Under the pieces are notes generated by a model. It saw only the letters and a program-made list of their open reading frames with translations, did no database searches and had not been told where the DNA came from. From positions 1 through 41,995 of IMG/VR virus record IMGVR_UViG_3300009049_000009: a stretch of DNA of 41,995 nucleotides; one strand, 5' to 3'. Shown piece after piece: positions 14,330 through 19,890 of this stretch. The position numbers and the translations under genes were made by a program. The stretch comes from a virus. Positions within the stretch are counted from its first letter, which is position 1; each line of letters opens with the position of its first letter.

Positions 14330-14383
14330 TATATTTTCATTTTATCGTTTTTTTGCAATTATGGTTTTTTATAATTTCACTTT

Positions 14384-14448
14384 TCAATACACCTGCGTTA
14401 TCACTGGTCTTCCCTGTGCTCTATTATGAGAGTTAACAGGTGCATTGA
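14384..14448. ncRNA. Structure A, 65-nt closed stem
   Basis: The ends pair almost completely: TCAATACACCTG against CAGGTGCATTGA with one mismatch, extended by GTTA/TAAC. A CTCT/AGAG hairpin lies inside. It is tRNA-sized but lacks a TTCRA T-loop, so it is not a canonical tRNA on either strand. Confidence 0.4.
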
Positions 14449-14460
14449 TTAGTAACTAGA

Positions 14461-14560
14461 GCCAGTGGTAAGATTCGAACTTACTTCCGCTTTACAATTT
14501 AGAGTCAGCCTTACTGTTACTCAACCTGGTGAGGTGCTTCCAACCAATGGATTCACTGGC
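14461..14560 (-). ncRNA. Structure B, tRNA-like, 100 nt, non-canonical
   Basis: The minus strand has a perfect 7-bp acceptor (GCCAGTG/CACTGGC) and a perfect T-arm (GTAAG, TTCGAAT, CTTAC) directly before the 3' acceptor. A D-arm-like CTCA, CCAGGT, TGAG is present, and ACAGT can pair with ATTGT as an anticodon stem. However, about 20 extra bases follow the acceptor and about 7 sit in the anticodon loop. The anticodon cannot be assigned. It is either a decayed or expanded tRNA, or a mimic. Confidence 0.45.
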
Positions 14561-14573
14561 TAATAAAATAAGC

Positions 14574-14670
14574 TGGTGTTGTTCAGGGCACTTGAATCAG
14601 AGGTGCACACGATAAATTGCCTGTTCCTTTATTTGCTTTTGTCGACGTCTAGCCAGCAAAACAGCCACCA
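14574..14670. ncRNA. Structure C, 97-nt closed stem
   Basis: TGGTG at one end pairs with CACCA at the other, followed by an inner TGTT/AACA step. An inner GCAC/GTGC hairpin carries a TTGAATC-type loop. Not a canonical tRNA. Confidence 0.35.
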
Positions 14671-14684
14671 ACCTATTGTTAATA

Positions 14685-15146
14685 CTATAAGTTTAAACTA
14701 TCAGAAGTACCTTTTAGATAGTTTATAATAGCGGTATCATTAGAATTATCCGTTAAAATATAAGTTTCTAACGCAGACAAATAATCATAGTTTCTTTCCT
14801 CCTCAATCCACATCTTTAAGCTTGTACCAGCCGGTCTTACAAAATCTTTTAAAGCAGTGAAGGTTTTACGAGAGACTGCTTGAGTAAAAAAACTACTCAC
14901 AAACCTCAAGCGGCGTTTACTATTAAGTTCTGTAGCTACTACTCTTTGACAAGACAGTTCCATTAGTTCTTTTGCTCGTGGACTTTCACAACTCCCTGTT
15001 AACTGACCGTAAACACATTTTGACTGCGATCCGCCATTAAATTTTTTTAAGAGTCTTCCAATCTCATCGGTGGTTGCATGTAATTTGATTGCGCGTACTT
15101 CGGCTTCTACAGCTTGTAAAAACTCTGTTTTTTTAATTTGTGCCAT
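14685..15146 (-). CDS. Hypothetical protein, 153 aa, inside the RNA cluster
   Basis: Helical protein starting MAQIKKTEFLQAVEAEVRAI. Residues 38-52 hold GGSQSKCVYGQLTGSC, a Cys-Gly loop that could bind metal or form a turn. Further on it is basic (NSKRRLRFVSSFF) and ends acidic. It is the only gene between the tRNA-Gln and structures A-C, so it might act on RNA, but no family is recognised. Confidence 0.7.
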   Translation of the reverse strand: MAQIKKTEFLQAVEAEVRAIKLHATTDEIGRLLKKFNGGSQSKCVYGQLTGSCESPRAKELMELSCQRVVATELNSKRRLRFVSSFFTQAVSRKTFTALKDFVRPAGTSLKMWIEEERNYDYLSALETYILTDNSNDTAIINYLKGTSDSLNL

Positions 15147-15172
15147 AATTTCTATATTTAATTTAATTTTAG

Positions 15173-15243
15173 TTGACTCACAAGGATTCGAACCTTGAAT
15201 GACGGTACCAAAGACCGTAGTGTTACCATTACACCATGAGTCA
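15173..15243 (-). tRNA. tRNA-Gln (anticodon TTG)
   Basis: This is a canonical cloverleaf: acceptor TGACTCA/TGAGTCA (7 bp), D-arm GTG/CAC with GG in the loop, anticodon arm ACGGT, CTTTGGT, ACCGT with anticodon TTG at 15209-15211, a 4-base variable loop, T-arm CAAGG, TTCGAAT, CCTTG, and discriminator A. CCA is not encoded. It decodes CAA, likely frequent in this AT-rich genome. It is the only standard tRNA in the window. Confidence 0.93.
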
Positions 15244-15249
15244 TTTAAA

Positions 15250-15337
15250 AGATTAGATACACCTACTAAAGAAATTTCATCTTCTTTTCCCCCGGAGAGG
15301 AGTTAGTTTCATCCACGTAGGCGAATTACTCTAATCT
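15250..15337. ncRNA. Structure D, 88-nt closed stem
   Basis: AGATTAGA (15250-15257) is the exact inverse of TCTAATCT (15330-15337). An inner CCTAC/GTAGG stem and further hairpins (CTCC/GGGG) suggest a junction. No TTCRA loop. Confidence 0.4.
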
Positions 15338-15349
15338 AATCTAAATATC

Positions 15350-15421
15350 ATAGTAGCTCCCATGGAAATCTTAGGACCTCAAACCTGGGATGTAGCTATT
15401 TAAACTGGTCTTCACTACTAT
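15350..15421. ncRNA. Structure E, 72-nt closed stem
   Basis: ATAGTAG/CTACTAT closes a 72-nt segment, exactly tRNA size, with inner TCCCA/TGGGA and TAGC/GCTA pairs. A GGTTTGAGGTCC stretch on the minus strand resembles a T-arm but is in the wrong place. Confidence 0.4.
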
Positions 15422-15433
15422 AATATTAATTTT

Positions 15434-15529
15434 AAAACGTTATCAAACAACTCCCGAACATTGTCAGCGTACCAGGGACCCCGCTAGCTTAGCGTCTGGT
15501 TTACTACTTTTTACAGTTGGTAACGTTTT
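15434..15529. ncRNA. Structure F, 96-nt closed stem
   Basis: AAAACGTTA and TAACGTTTT are exact inverses and extend by CAA/TTGG-type pairs. Inside is the nested hairpin ACCAG...CTGGT around CGCTA, GCT, TAGCG. On the minus strand a GTTCGGGA loop closed by ACAAT/GTTGT resembles a T-arm. Confidence 0.4.
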
Positions 15530-15532
15530 ATT

Positions 15533-15611
15533 CCTCGCAAAGCCATGCTCCATTTACAACCTAACTACCTGTTTCGGCTAATGCAGTACTCGACACCTGC
15601 TGACTACGAGG
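15533..15611 (-). ncRNA. Structure G, 79-nt acceptor-like stem
   Basis: On the minus strand CCTCGTA pairs 7/7 (one wobble) with TGCGAGG and is followed by A, like an acceptor with discriminator. The interior does not give a standard D/anticodon/T set. It shares its 5' end with structure H. Confidence 0.4.
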
Positions 15612-15674
15612 CTCTCTGGATTCGAACCAGTTTCGTAACTAGTGAGGATTCGAACCTCATACCCGTCGGTAGTC
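15602..15674 (-). ncRNA. Structure H, 73-nt stem with two T-arm hairpins
   Basis: GACTAC/GTAGTC closes 73 nt on the minus strand. Inside are two complete T-arm-like hairpins, at 15616-15630 (CTGG, TTCGAAT, CCAG) and 15643-15659 (TGAGG, TTCGAAT, CCTCA), 12 bp apart. Two T-arms in one tRNA-sized unit point to tRNA remnants joined by deletion, or a tRNA mimic. Confidence 0.45.
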
Positions 15675-15782
15675 ATAGTCATTGTATGCTCGTGAAAACG
15701 TTTACATACTTCAGTACTAAACCTGACCTAGTTTCCAGTGTCATCGGGAATGCCCGCTTATTCACCTATTGTTATTATTCAA

Positions 15783-15817
15783 TTATATTATCGATTCGTT
15801 ATCGTGTTTAGTTTGCA
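15783..15817 (-). promoter_or_regulatory. 35-bp promoter-like motif, copy 6 (reads into the RNA cluster)
   Basis: Minus-strand TGCAAACTAAACACGA, eight bases, TCGATAATATAA. Unlike most copies there is no protein start just downstream; the structured RNAs and tRNA-Gln follow. The motif also encodes the last residues of the 64-aa gene. Confidence 0.65.
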
Positions 15818-15977
15818 TATACATTTTGTTGATCGCTAGCTTTATTATAGCAGCGTGTATAGCATTATACTCGTCGCCTGATGTTGAATGATCGGCTAAT
15901 ACCCAATCAGTAGTATCTTTCATTAATTGCAATGTTACTTCAGCTACTTCAAGTGCCATATCATTTATCTTTTTCAT
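15783..15977 (-). CDS. Hypothetical protein, 64 aa
   Basis: Starts MKKINDMALEVAEVTLQLMK, helical, with DHSTSGDEYNAIHAAIIKLA. The C-terminal ten residues (QTKHDNESII) are encoded by the promoter-like motif itself, so coding and regulatory sequence overlap. Function unknown. Confidence 0.55.
   Translation of the reverse strand: MKKINDMALEVAEVTLQLMKDTTDWVLADHSTSGDEYNAIHAAIIKLAINKMYMQTKHDNESII
15855..15866 (+). repeat. Directional repeat, exact GTGTATAGCATT
   Basis: Inside the 64-aa gene. The bases GTATA, GCAT, TATAC form a small perfect palindrome around the copy. Confidence 0.7.
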
Positions 15978-16086
15978 ACAGTTTTTCTTTAAGTTCGTTT
16001 ACTTTTTCTTGTAAGTACCAATCGTCTTCGTAGTTTACTTGTATGTACATTGATAGCTCTTGTAGTATATCCGCTGTTAGTTTCAT
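15961..16086 (-). CDS. Small acidic helical protein, 41 aa
   Basis: Starts MKLTADILQELSMYIQVNYE and ends KVNELKEKLYEKDK. ATG overlaps the stop of the 86-aa gene, and its end overlaps the start of the 64-aa gene by 17 bp. It could be a short coiled coil; no family recognised. Confidence 0.55.
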   Translation of the reverse strand: MKLTADILQELSMYIQVNYEDDWYLQEKVNELKEKLYEKDK

Positions 16087-16346
16087 TACTTACAATTATT
16101 ATTATTAAATTCTAGTAAAGCTTTTACTCTATCAGAAGATGAAGGGATTAACTTACGTCTGTAGTGATATTGATCGTTTAGTTTACCATAGCGTAAGGTT
16201 ATTTTCTTATTGATTTGGTACATGCGTTCTATACGAGAGTTTTTAACGCTTACCCTTATGTATCCGCTGTTGTAAGATACACCTAGTCTACCGTCATCTA
16301 GTTTAAAGTGGATAGAGCCTTTTTTTGTTACTTTAATTAATTCCAT
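16086..16346 (-). CDS. Small basic protein, 86 aa
   Basis: Starts MELIKVTKKGSIHFKLDDGR, with alternating beta-type residues (LGVSYNSGYIRVSVKNSR) and then a basic stretch (YHYRRKLIPSSSDRVK). It looks like a small beta domain that may bind nucleic acid. Both ends touch neighbouring genes. Confidence 0.6.
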   Translation of the reverse strand: MELIKVTKKGSIHFKLDDGRLGVSYNSGYIRVSVKNSRIERMYQINKKITLRYGKLNDQYHYRRKLIPSSSDRVKALLEFNNNNCK

Positions 16347-16348
16347 AG

Positions 16349-16588
16349 TTACTTATTTAAAAATTCTTTAGTTGCTTCGTACGTTAGTATTTTTAGTTTT
16401 TTATAGTGATCGACATTATCTATATAGTCGTCAATTGCTTCACGCATTTGTTTTTCAGTGAACTTAGTAAAGCTAGTTACTTGTACATGCTCGAGTAATG
16501 CTTCGTCGCTACATCGGTACATAATTGCTTTTCTCCCTCGATAATCTGATACTTCGATTTGTTTATAGAAATAATTTCGGTATTTCAT
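16349..16588 (-). CDS. Hypothetical protein, 79 aa
   Basis: Starts MKYRNYFYKQIEVSDYRGRK, with one Cys, and continues into a helical C-terminus (EKQMREAIDDYIDNVDHYKK). It lies 2 bp upstream of the 86-aa gene, so it is co-transcribed. No family recognised. Confidence 0.6.
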   Translation of the reverse strand: MKYRNYFYKQIEVSDYRGRKAIMYRCSDEALLEHVQVTSFTKFTEKQMREAIDDYIDNVDHYKKLKILTYEATKEFLNK

Positions 16589-16591
16589 ATC

Positions 16592-16753
16592 TTATATAGT
16601 TTTTATATTGTTCTCTTTTAGCAAGTCGTTTAGATTACTTAACTGTACTTTTTCTCTTATAGCTTGCTGAAAGTTTCTTAAAAACGCTTTATTCTGTTCT
16701 CTGATCTTAGCGTACTTTTCTCTTTGTCTTTCGTGATATCCTTCTGGTGGCAT
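16592..16753 (-). CDS. Small charged helical protein, 53 aa
   Basis: Starts MPPEGYHERQREKYAKIREQ and runs as a Lys/Gln/Arg-rich helix to LLKENNIKTI. The spacing of 3 bp to both neighbours supports coding. Function unknown. Confidence 0.55.
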   Translation of the reverse strand: MPPEGYHERQREKYAKIREQNKAFLRNFQQAIREKVQLSNLNDLLKENNIKTI

Positions 16754-16756
16754 ACT

Positions 16757-16858
16757 TTAGTTTCGTATAGCATAAGCAGCGGCGCTACCTAACTTAGTTA
16801 ATACTTTGCTTACTTTTGCTAATACTATTAGCGCTCGGGGTTTAATTTTAGTAACCAT
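16757..16858 (-). CDS. Very small basic protein, 33 aa
   Basis: Starts MVTKIKPRALIVLAKVSKVL and ends GSAAAYAIRN; an amphipathic or weakly hydrophobic helix is likely. It overlaps the end of the 114-aa gene by 11 bp. Support is mostly operon position. Confidence 0.4.
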   Translation of the reverse strand: MVTKIKPRALIVLAKVSKVLTKLGSAAAYAIRN

Positions 16859-17192
16859 CTTTTATCATGTCGTTTAGTAGGGCTATCACTCTGTCTTTTG
16901 GGTTATCTTGTGTATACCCGTTTATAGTGTTTCTATTATTAACCCTCGCAAGACACCCTGATTCGTTGTGAGTTTCACGGATGTATTTTCCAACTTGGTG
17001 TCTAGCAAATTCTTCTACTTCGCTTTTCCATCCATCTCCACAAAATTGCTTGTAATCAAGCGGATCTTCAGACTTTAATCTAACTAAGTGACCTATTGCA
17101 CAGCACTTACCGTGGCTGTCGGAAAATTGATGTAGTATAAAATCTTTTCCTGGTATTGGTAATAATAATTCTTTTGCTTCTAGTGAGTTCAT
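16848..17192 (-). CDS. Hypothetical protein with a CCAIG motif, 114 aa
   Basis: The protein has HGKCCAIGHLVRLKSEDPLD and an end NPKDRVIALLNDMIKD. This layout resembles DUF6197-like phage and actinobacterial proteins (CA-x-GA motif, then a closing helix), although the match is loose. Two Cys and several His could bind metal. It leads a unit behind copy 7 of the 35-bp motif. Confidence 0.65.
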   Translation of the reverse strand: MNSLEAKELLLPIPGKDFILHQFSDSHGKCCAIGHLVRLKSEDPLDYKQFCGDGWKSEVEEFARHQVGKYIRETHNESGCLARVNNRNTINGYTQDNPKDRVIALLNDMIKDGY

Positions 17193-17214
17193 TTGTTTGT
17201 TATTTTAAATTCAT

Positions 17215-17249
17215 ATATATTATCGAAAGGGGATCGTATTTAGTTTGTA
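17215..17249 (-). promoter_or_regulatory. 35-bp promoter-like motif, copy 7
   Basis: Minus-strand TACAAACTAAATACGA, TCCCCTTT, CGATAATATAT. It ends 22 bp before the 114-aa gene. Confidence 0.7.
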
Positions 17250-17250
17250 A

Positions 17251-17553
17251 TTATTCTGGGTGGTCTTCTCTACATACTACCGCGGTATGAAATGCCCACA
17301 TACACTTGTTCATAAACTCTATAGTACTCACGGAAGCTTTCTCTATAGGAAATGTGTATAGCATTGACTCGTAAAAATCCGTTAAACCTTGATCGTTGTA
17401 ACACCAACATTTCTTAAAATAATCGTAGTCATCGCCTTGCATAAAGTTTAAACCTATTACTTTACGTTGTTCGTTATATTCTATATATAACCAACGATCT
17501 TCTTTCTCACTCCACACATGCTCTACTTTATCTACTTTGTACTTATCTTTCAT
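17251..17553 (-). CDS. Hypothetical protein, 100 aa
   Basis: Starts MKDKYKVDKVEHVWSEKEDR. It is Trp/Tyr/Cys-rich (DYFKKCWCYNDQGLTDFYES) with a C-terminal CMWAFHTAVVCRED. The four Cys could form a metal site. ATG overlaps the upstream stop by 4 bp (ATGA). Confidence 0.6.
   Translation of the reverse strand: MKDKYKVDKVEHVWSEKEDRWLYIEYNEQRKVIGLNFMQGDDYDYFKKCWCYNDQGLTDFYESMLYTFPIEKASVSTIEFMNKCMWAFHTAVVCREDHPE
17354..17365 (+). repeat. Directional repeat, exact GTGTATAGCATT
   Basis: Inside the 100-aa gene, read as Met-Leu-Tyr-Thr. The flanking T gives a complement CTATACACA, 8/9 to TTATNCACA. Confidence 0.7.
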
Positions 17554-17822
17554 GATATAATGGTATTTTGATGTAATATAATAATATATTTACTCCATGC
17601 TTCCGCTAATTTTTTATTGTGGAATCTTTTAATACCTGGGTCATTAAGAGCTAATCTACTATCAAACTCTTCTTTAGAAGTACCTTCGGTTTTGTTTTCC
17701 ATTTTCACTAATTGAACTTTTAATGGATAGTGATGGGAGCTTTTAGTTCCGTTTTGAACACAGTAATATGCGTCACCTACATGCTTGTCTACTCCGTCTT
17801 CTGTTTTAAATAATACTTTCAT
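17550..17822 (-). CDS. Hypothetical protein, 90 aa
   Basis: Starts MKVLFKTEDGVDKHVGDAYY, beta-rich at first (YPLKVQLVKMENK), then helical (HNKKLAEAWSKYIIIL). No family recognised. First gene behind copy 8 of the 35-bp motif. Confidence 0.6.
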   Translation of the reverse strand: MKVLFKTEDGVDKHVGDAYYCVQNGTKSSHHYPLKVQLVKMENKTEGTSKEEFDSRLALNDPGIKRFHNKKLAEAWSKYIIILHQNTIIS

Positions 17823-17863
17823 TATAATAGTCTTTTTAATTGTTGGTTTATTTTTAAATTCAT

Positions 17864-17898
17864 TAATATTATCATTAGGTGATCGTGTTTAGTTTGTA
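17864..17898 (-). promoter_or_regulatory. 35-bp promoter-like motif, copy 8
   Basis: Minus-strand TACAAACTAAACACGA, eight bases, ATGATAATATTA. It ends 41 bp before the 90-aa gene and overlaps the stop of the 75-aa gene. Confidence 0.65.
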
Positions 17899-18116
17899 GT
17901 CACTGGTTTATGATAGTGATTCCACAATCTAGTGTGAGAGAATGATCTACCTTTACTGCCTGCTCCTTTGCTTTTAGTTCTCACTTTTCGGTATTCTTTC
18001 GCTGTCAACCCTGAACAATATTCACCCTGAGTTACTGTTTTGCGATGTTGTACAGCATCCGCTTTTCTCTTTTGTACAACGTATACACACACTTCTTTCA
18101 TTGTCATCACTTTCAT
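17889..18116 (-). CDS. Small basic protein, 75 aa
   Basis: Starts MKVMTMKEVCVYVVQKRKAD. The second half is strongly basic and Ser/Gly-rich (RKVRTKSKGAGSKGRSFSHT), as in nucleic-acid-binding proteins. ATG overlaps the TGA of the upstream 58-aa gene. Its end lies in promoter-like copy 8. Confidence 0.6.
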   Translation of the reverse strand: MKVMTMKEVCVYVVQKRKADAVQHRKTVTQGEYCSGLTAKEYRKVRTKSKGAGSKGRSFSHTRLWNHYHKPVTTN

Positions 18117-18289
18117 ATTATTCTCTTTAATTGTTGTTTTATTTTTAGGATATCTTCGTCACTTACTTCGAAGTTGTAGTCTACATCTCGCTCGCTCAGG
18201 GTATTCCACATAGCGTCATGAAAGTTATCACCCATTATTTCATCTAGGCGGTTAGCGATAGATTTTATTTCTTCGTTAGTTAATACCAT
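18113..18289 (-). CDS. Acidic helical protein, 58 aa
   Basis: Starts MVLTNEEIKSIANRLDEIMG and reads on through NTLSERDVDYNFEVSDEDIL. Coupled to both neighbours (TGA/ATG overlap downstream, 14-bp overlap upstream). Function unknown. Confidence 0.55.
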   Translation of the reverse strand: MVLTNEEIKSIANRLDEIMGDNFHDAMWNTLSERDVDYNFEVSDEDILKIKQQLKRII

Positions 18290-18425
18290 AGTCTTCTTTT
18301 ATTTCTCGCTTAGTATTTTTGTACTGTCTGTTTTCACTACAAGTAGGACAACTTCCTCGCTTACCCCTACAACTCTTATCGATCGCTTTAGATCCGGTGT
18401 AGGCTTTTCTTTTTGTTCTACTCAT
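18276..18425 (-). CDS. Small zinc-ribbon-like phage protein, 49 aa
   Basis: Starts MSRTKRKAYTGSKAIDKSCR, followed by GSCPTCSENRQYKN. The basic head, lone Cys and CxxC pair match a small protein widespread in tailed phages (KSCR...GSC-x-xC-xxNR pattern). Zinc binding is likely; the role is unknown. Confidence 0.7.
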   Translation of the reverse strand: MSRTKRKAYTGSKAIDKSCRGKRGSCPTCSENRQYKNTKREIKEDYGIN

Positions 18426-18513
18426 TTTCCAAACTTTGGTGATATTCTTTCAACATTAACTGCGTATACTCTTCATACTCTTGTTCGCTATTAAATCCGT
18501 GATATTCTTTCAT
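18418..18513 (-). CDS. Very small acidic protein, 31 aa
   Basis: Reads MKEYHGFNSEQEYEEYTQLM and ends QSLENE. Both ends overlap neighbours (ATGA upstream, ATGAGTAG downstream), the only strong support for coding. Confidence 0.45.
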   Translation of the reverse strand: MKEYHGFNSEQEYEEYTQLMLKEYHQSLENE

Positions 18514-18659
18514 AACTCGTCTATTGTACTCCACTCTAAGTGGGTTATTATTCGGTCTTCTAAGTATTCGTAGTCTTTTATTTCTTCAGGAGTTAAGACA
18601 TCTATCTTAATAACCAGGTCAATGAGGGGTTTACCGTACTTTTCAATTAATTTTTCCAT
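18510..18659 (-). CDS. Small acidic protein, 49 aa
   Basis: Starts MEKLIEKYGKPLIDLVIKID and ends THLEWSTIDEL. Helical. It is the first gene behind copy 9 of the 35-bp motif (42 bp) and heads a chain of five overlapping tiny genes. Function unknown. Confidence 0.55.
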   Translation of the reverse strand: MEKLIEKYGKPLIDLVIKIDVLTPEEIKDYEYLEDRIITHLEWSTIDEL

Positions 18660-18701
18660 TTGGTTATTTTTTAGTTGATATCGTTATTATTTTAGATTCA
18701 T

Positions 18702-18736
18702 ATATATTATCGAATTAGTTTCGTATTTAGTTTGTA
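18702..18736 (-). promoter_or_regulatory. 35-bp promoter-like motif, copy 9
   Basis: Minus-strand TACAAACTAAATACGA, eight bases, TCGATAATATAT. Upstream of the five-gene cluster of tiny ORFs. Confidence 0.7.
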
Positions 18737-18907
18737 AAGGTGTAAAATTATTAATGAGTAAAAATAGTAGTAAAAGTGTTAAGCTACCTCTCTTATTGAG
18801 TAAAAGTAGTATATTTACCTACAAATAGTAGTTATTTTAGTTGTTTTACCTATAAAATGGAGGTTTTGTAGTGAAAAAGACTTGATCGACTGATCATTGC
18901 AGGTGAA

Positions 18908-18919
18908 GTGTATAGCATT
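18908..18919 (+). repeat. Directional repeat, exact GTGTATAGCATT
   Basis: In non-coding DNA, so not maintained by protein coding. Confidence 0.75.
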
Positions 18920-18952
18920 TAAACGTTACGTAGGACGGAGTCTACTCTTCCG

Positions 18953-18964
18953 GTGTATAGCATT
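18953..18964 (+). repeat. Directional repeat, exact GTGTATAGCATT
   Basis: In non-coding DNA 45 bp from the previous copy. GTATA, GCATT, TATAC forms a hairpin around it. Confidence 0.75.
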
Positions 18965-19013
18965 TATACCCAGGCTACGATCTCGCAACGTAAACTCGAA
19001 GCGGAATAAAAAG

Positions 19014-19060
19014 TGTGACGTTAGCTTGTTATATTAATATAATAGTAGGCTATTGTCACG
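19014..19060 (+). promoter_or_regulatory. 47-bp palindromic promoter/operator, copy B
   Basis: TGTGACGTTAGC (19014-19025) and GCTATTGTCACG (19049-19060) flank a core containing TATAAT at 19038-19043. It lies just past the end of the 112-aa gene, pointing into it, so it might make antisense RNA or act as a pure binding site. Confidence 0.6.
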
Positions 19061-19082
19061 TTTTTAGGGGTTGATCCTAAGA

Positions 19083-19421
19083 CTACTTTTCAGTAGCCTC
19101 AGTTTCAATTGTTTCGCGTTCTGACATAAATCTAACATTTGCAGGCATATCAGTTGATTGCGACCAGTAACCTCTTTTGATCCAACATGGCATGATATTT
19201 AGTTTAGGTAACATCACTTTTAAGACTTCATCATGATTGTAGGTTACTTTGACACTTGGTTTTGTTTTAGTCGCCTTAGAGTTGAAGGTTATGATTTGAT
19301 TTCGACCTAACCATGATTTTCTTACTACGAAGTTTGCTCGAGTGATTGGTGGAAAAATAGTTGCTTTTTCTTCGTTTGACATTTTTGCGATTGCAGTTGT
19401 AATTAATTCTTGATTTGACAT
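19083..19421 (-). CDS. Hypothetical protein, 112 aa
   Basis: Starts MSNQELITTAIAKMSNEEKA, followed by a basic beta-type region (ANFVVRKSWLGRNQIITF, KTKPSVKVTYNHDEV) and an acidic tail. Could bind DNA or RNA; no family recognised. It is the only gene of the unit behind copy 10 of the 35-bp motif and precedes the candidate origin. Confidence 0.65.
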   Translation of the reverse strand: MSNQELITTAIAKMSNEEKATIFPPITRANFVVRKSWLGRNQIITFNSKATKTKPSVKVTYNHDEVLKVMLPKLNIMPCWIKRGYWSQSTDMPANVRFMSERETIETEATEK

Positions 19422-19463
19422 AATTTAATTTATTTAGTTATTATTATTTGATTTGTTATTCAC

Positions 19464-19498
19464 TTATATTATCGAATACTATTCGTATTTAGTTTGTA
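19464..19498 (-). promoter_or_regulatory. 35-bp promoter-like motif, copy 10
   Basis: Minus-strand TACAAACTAAATACGA, eight bases, TCGATAATATAA, with the inverted step CGAATA/TATTCG in the spacer. It ends 42 bp before the 112-aa gene. Confidence 0.7.
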
Positions 19499-19547
19499 AT
19501 TTTTTAAGAGAGCTAAGCGCCGTCCATGATGAGGTCTCCCGATAGGG

Positions 19548-19694
19548 CTACTCTGTAGTGTCCCATGCTTTAAGCTGGTCTGCGATCCTGCGGTGTTCAA
19601 CAGTCATTGTTACATGTTTATCAATGATCCTGATACATTGCACGTAGCTGGTCCCATCTGGCCTAGTTACTGTTTCTGATCTGTAGCCTACCAT
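19548..19694 (-). CDS. Hypothetical protein, 48 aa
   Basis: Starts MVGYRSETVTRPDGTSYVQC and ends RRIADQLKAWDTTE. It overlaps the end of the 55-aa gene by 7 bp. Base usage is more GC-rich than its left-hand neighbours. Function unknown. Confidence 0.55.
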   Translation of the reverse strand: MVGYRSETVTRPDGTSYVQCIRIIDKHVTMTVEHRRIADQLKAWDTTE

Positions 19695-19855
19695 TGTTCG
19701 TTAAGCTTATGCGTTAGCTCACGAGCGGCGTCTGTTGCAGCCTCAATCGTTACGTTGCCTAACAGATACTGATTCAGTTCGTCTATCGTTGCTAGCACGT
19801 CGGCGCGTACGTTAGATCGTAGTAGCTCTTCTAAAGAAGTTTGAAAATTATTCAT
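19688..19855 (-). CDS. Small helical protein, 55 aa, first gene of the left arm
   Basis: Starts MNNFQTSLEELLRSNVRADV and ends ELTHKLNEQW. Start placed at ATG 19855; the frame stays open upstream to 20020, but that part is Cys/Pro/Gly-rich and overlaps promoter-like copy 11. Likely immediate-early by position. No family recognised. Confidence 0.6.
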   Translation of the reverse strand: MNNFQTSLEELLRSNVRADVLATIDELNQYLLGNVTIEAATDAARELTHKLNEQW

Positions 19856-19890
19856 TGTCTGTAATTTAATATAAGCTTCGTTGCTTACGT

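Larger units (their letters stand above)
14267..14684. other. Non-coding stretch with palindromic spacer and three closed stem structures
   Basis: No gene is seen. Contents: a palindrome at 14293-14329, structure A (14384-14448), tRNA-like structure B (14461-14560) and structure C (14574-14670). All precede promoter-like copy 5 in map order and follow the 153-aa gene in transcription order, so they may lie on the transcript started at copy 6. Confidence 0.5.
15244..15782. other. Non-coding structured RNA cluster
   Basis: About 540 bp with no gene. It holds five tRNA-sized or larger closed stems (D-H) and two stray T-arm hairpins between the tRNA-Gln and promoter-like copy 6, which reads into it. 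A short plus-strand reading frame here has no start context or protein-like composition. Confidence 0.6.
18737..19082. other. Non-coding region, candidate replication origin or control region
   Basis: About 346 bp with no convincing gene. It holds near-repeats GAGTAAAAATAGTAG and GAGTAAAAGTAGTA (18756-18820), TTTACCTAYAAA twice (18813 and 18847), two exact GTGTATAGCATT copies 45 bp apart, and the 47-bp palindromic element copy B. A 24-codon plus-strand frame starts at 18755 but is too short to call. The repeat density and position between transcription units resemble an origin. Confidence 0.5.

Noticed and set aside
14461-14560. Amber-suppressor tRNA reading (anticodon CTA) in structure B
   Set aside because: A CTCTAAA loop can be drawn, but the flanking stem pairs poorly. 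TAG is used as a normal stop here (for example at the GroEL end), so recoding is not supported.
18755-18829. 24-codon plus-strand peptide in the origin candidate
   Set aside because: It is too short, on the strand opposite to the flanking genes, and made mostly of the local Ser/Lys-type repeat.
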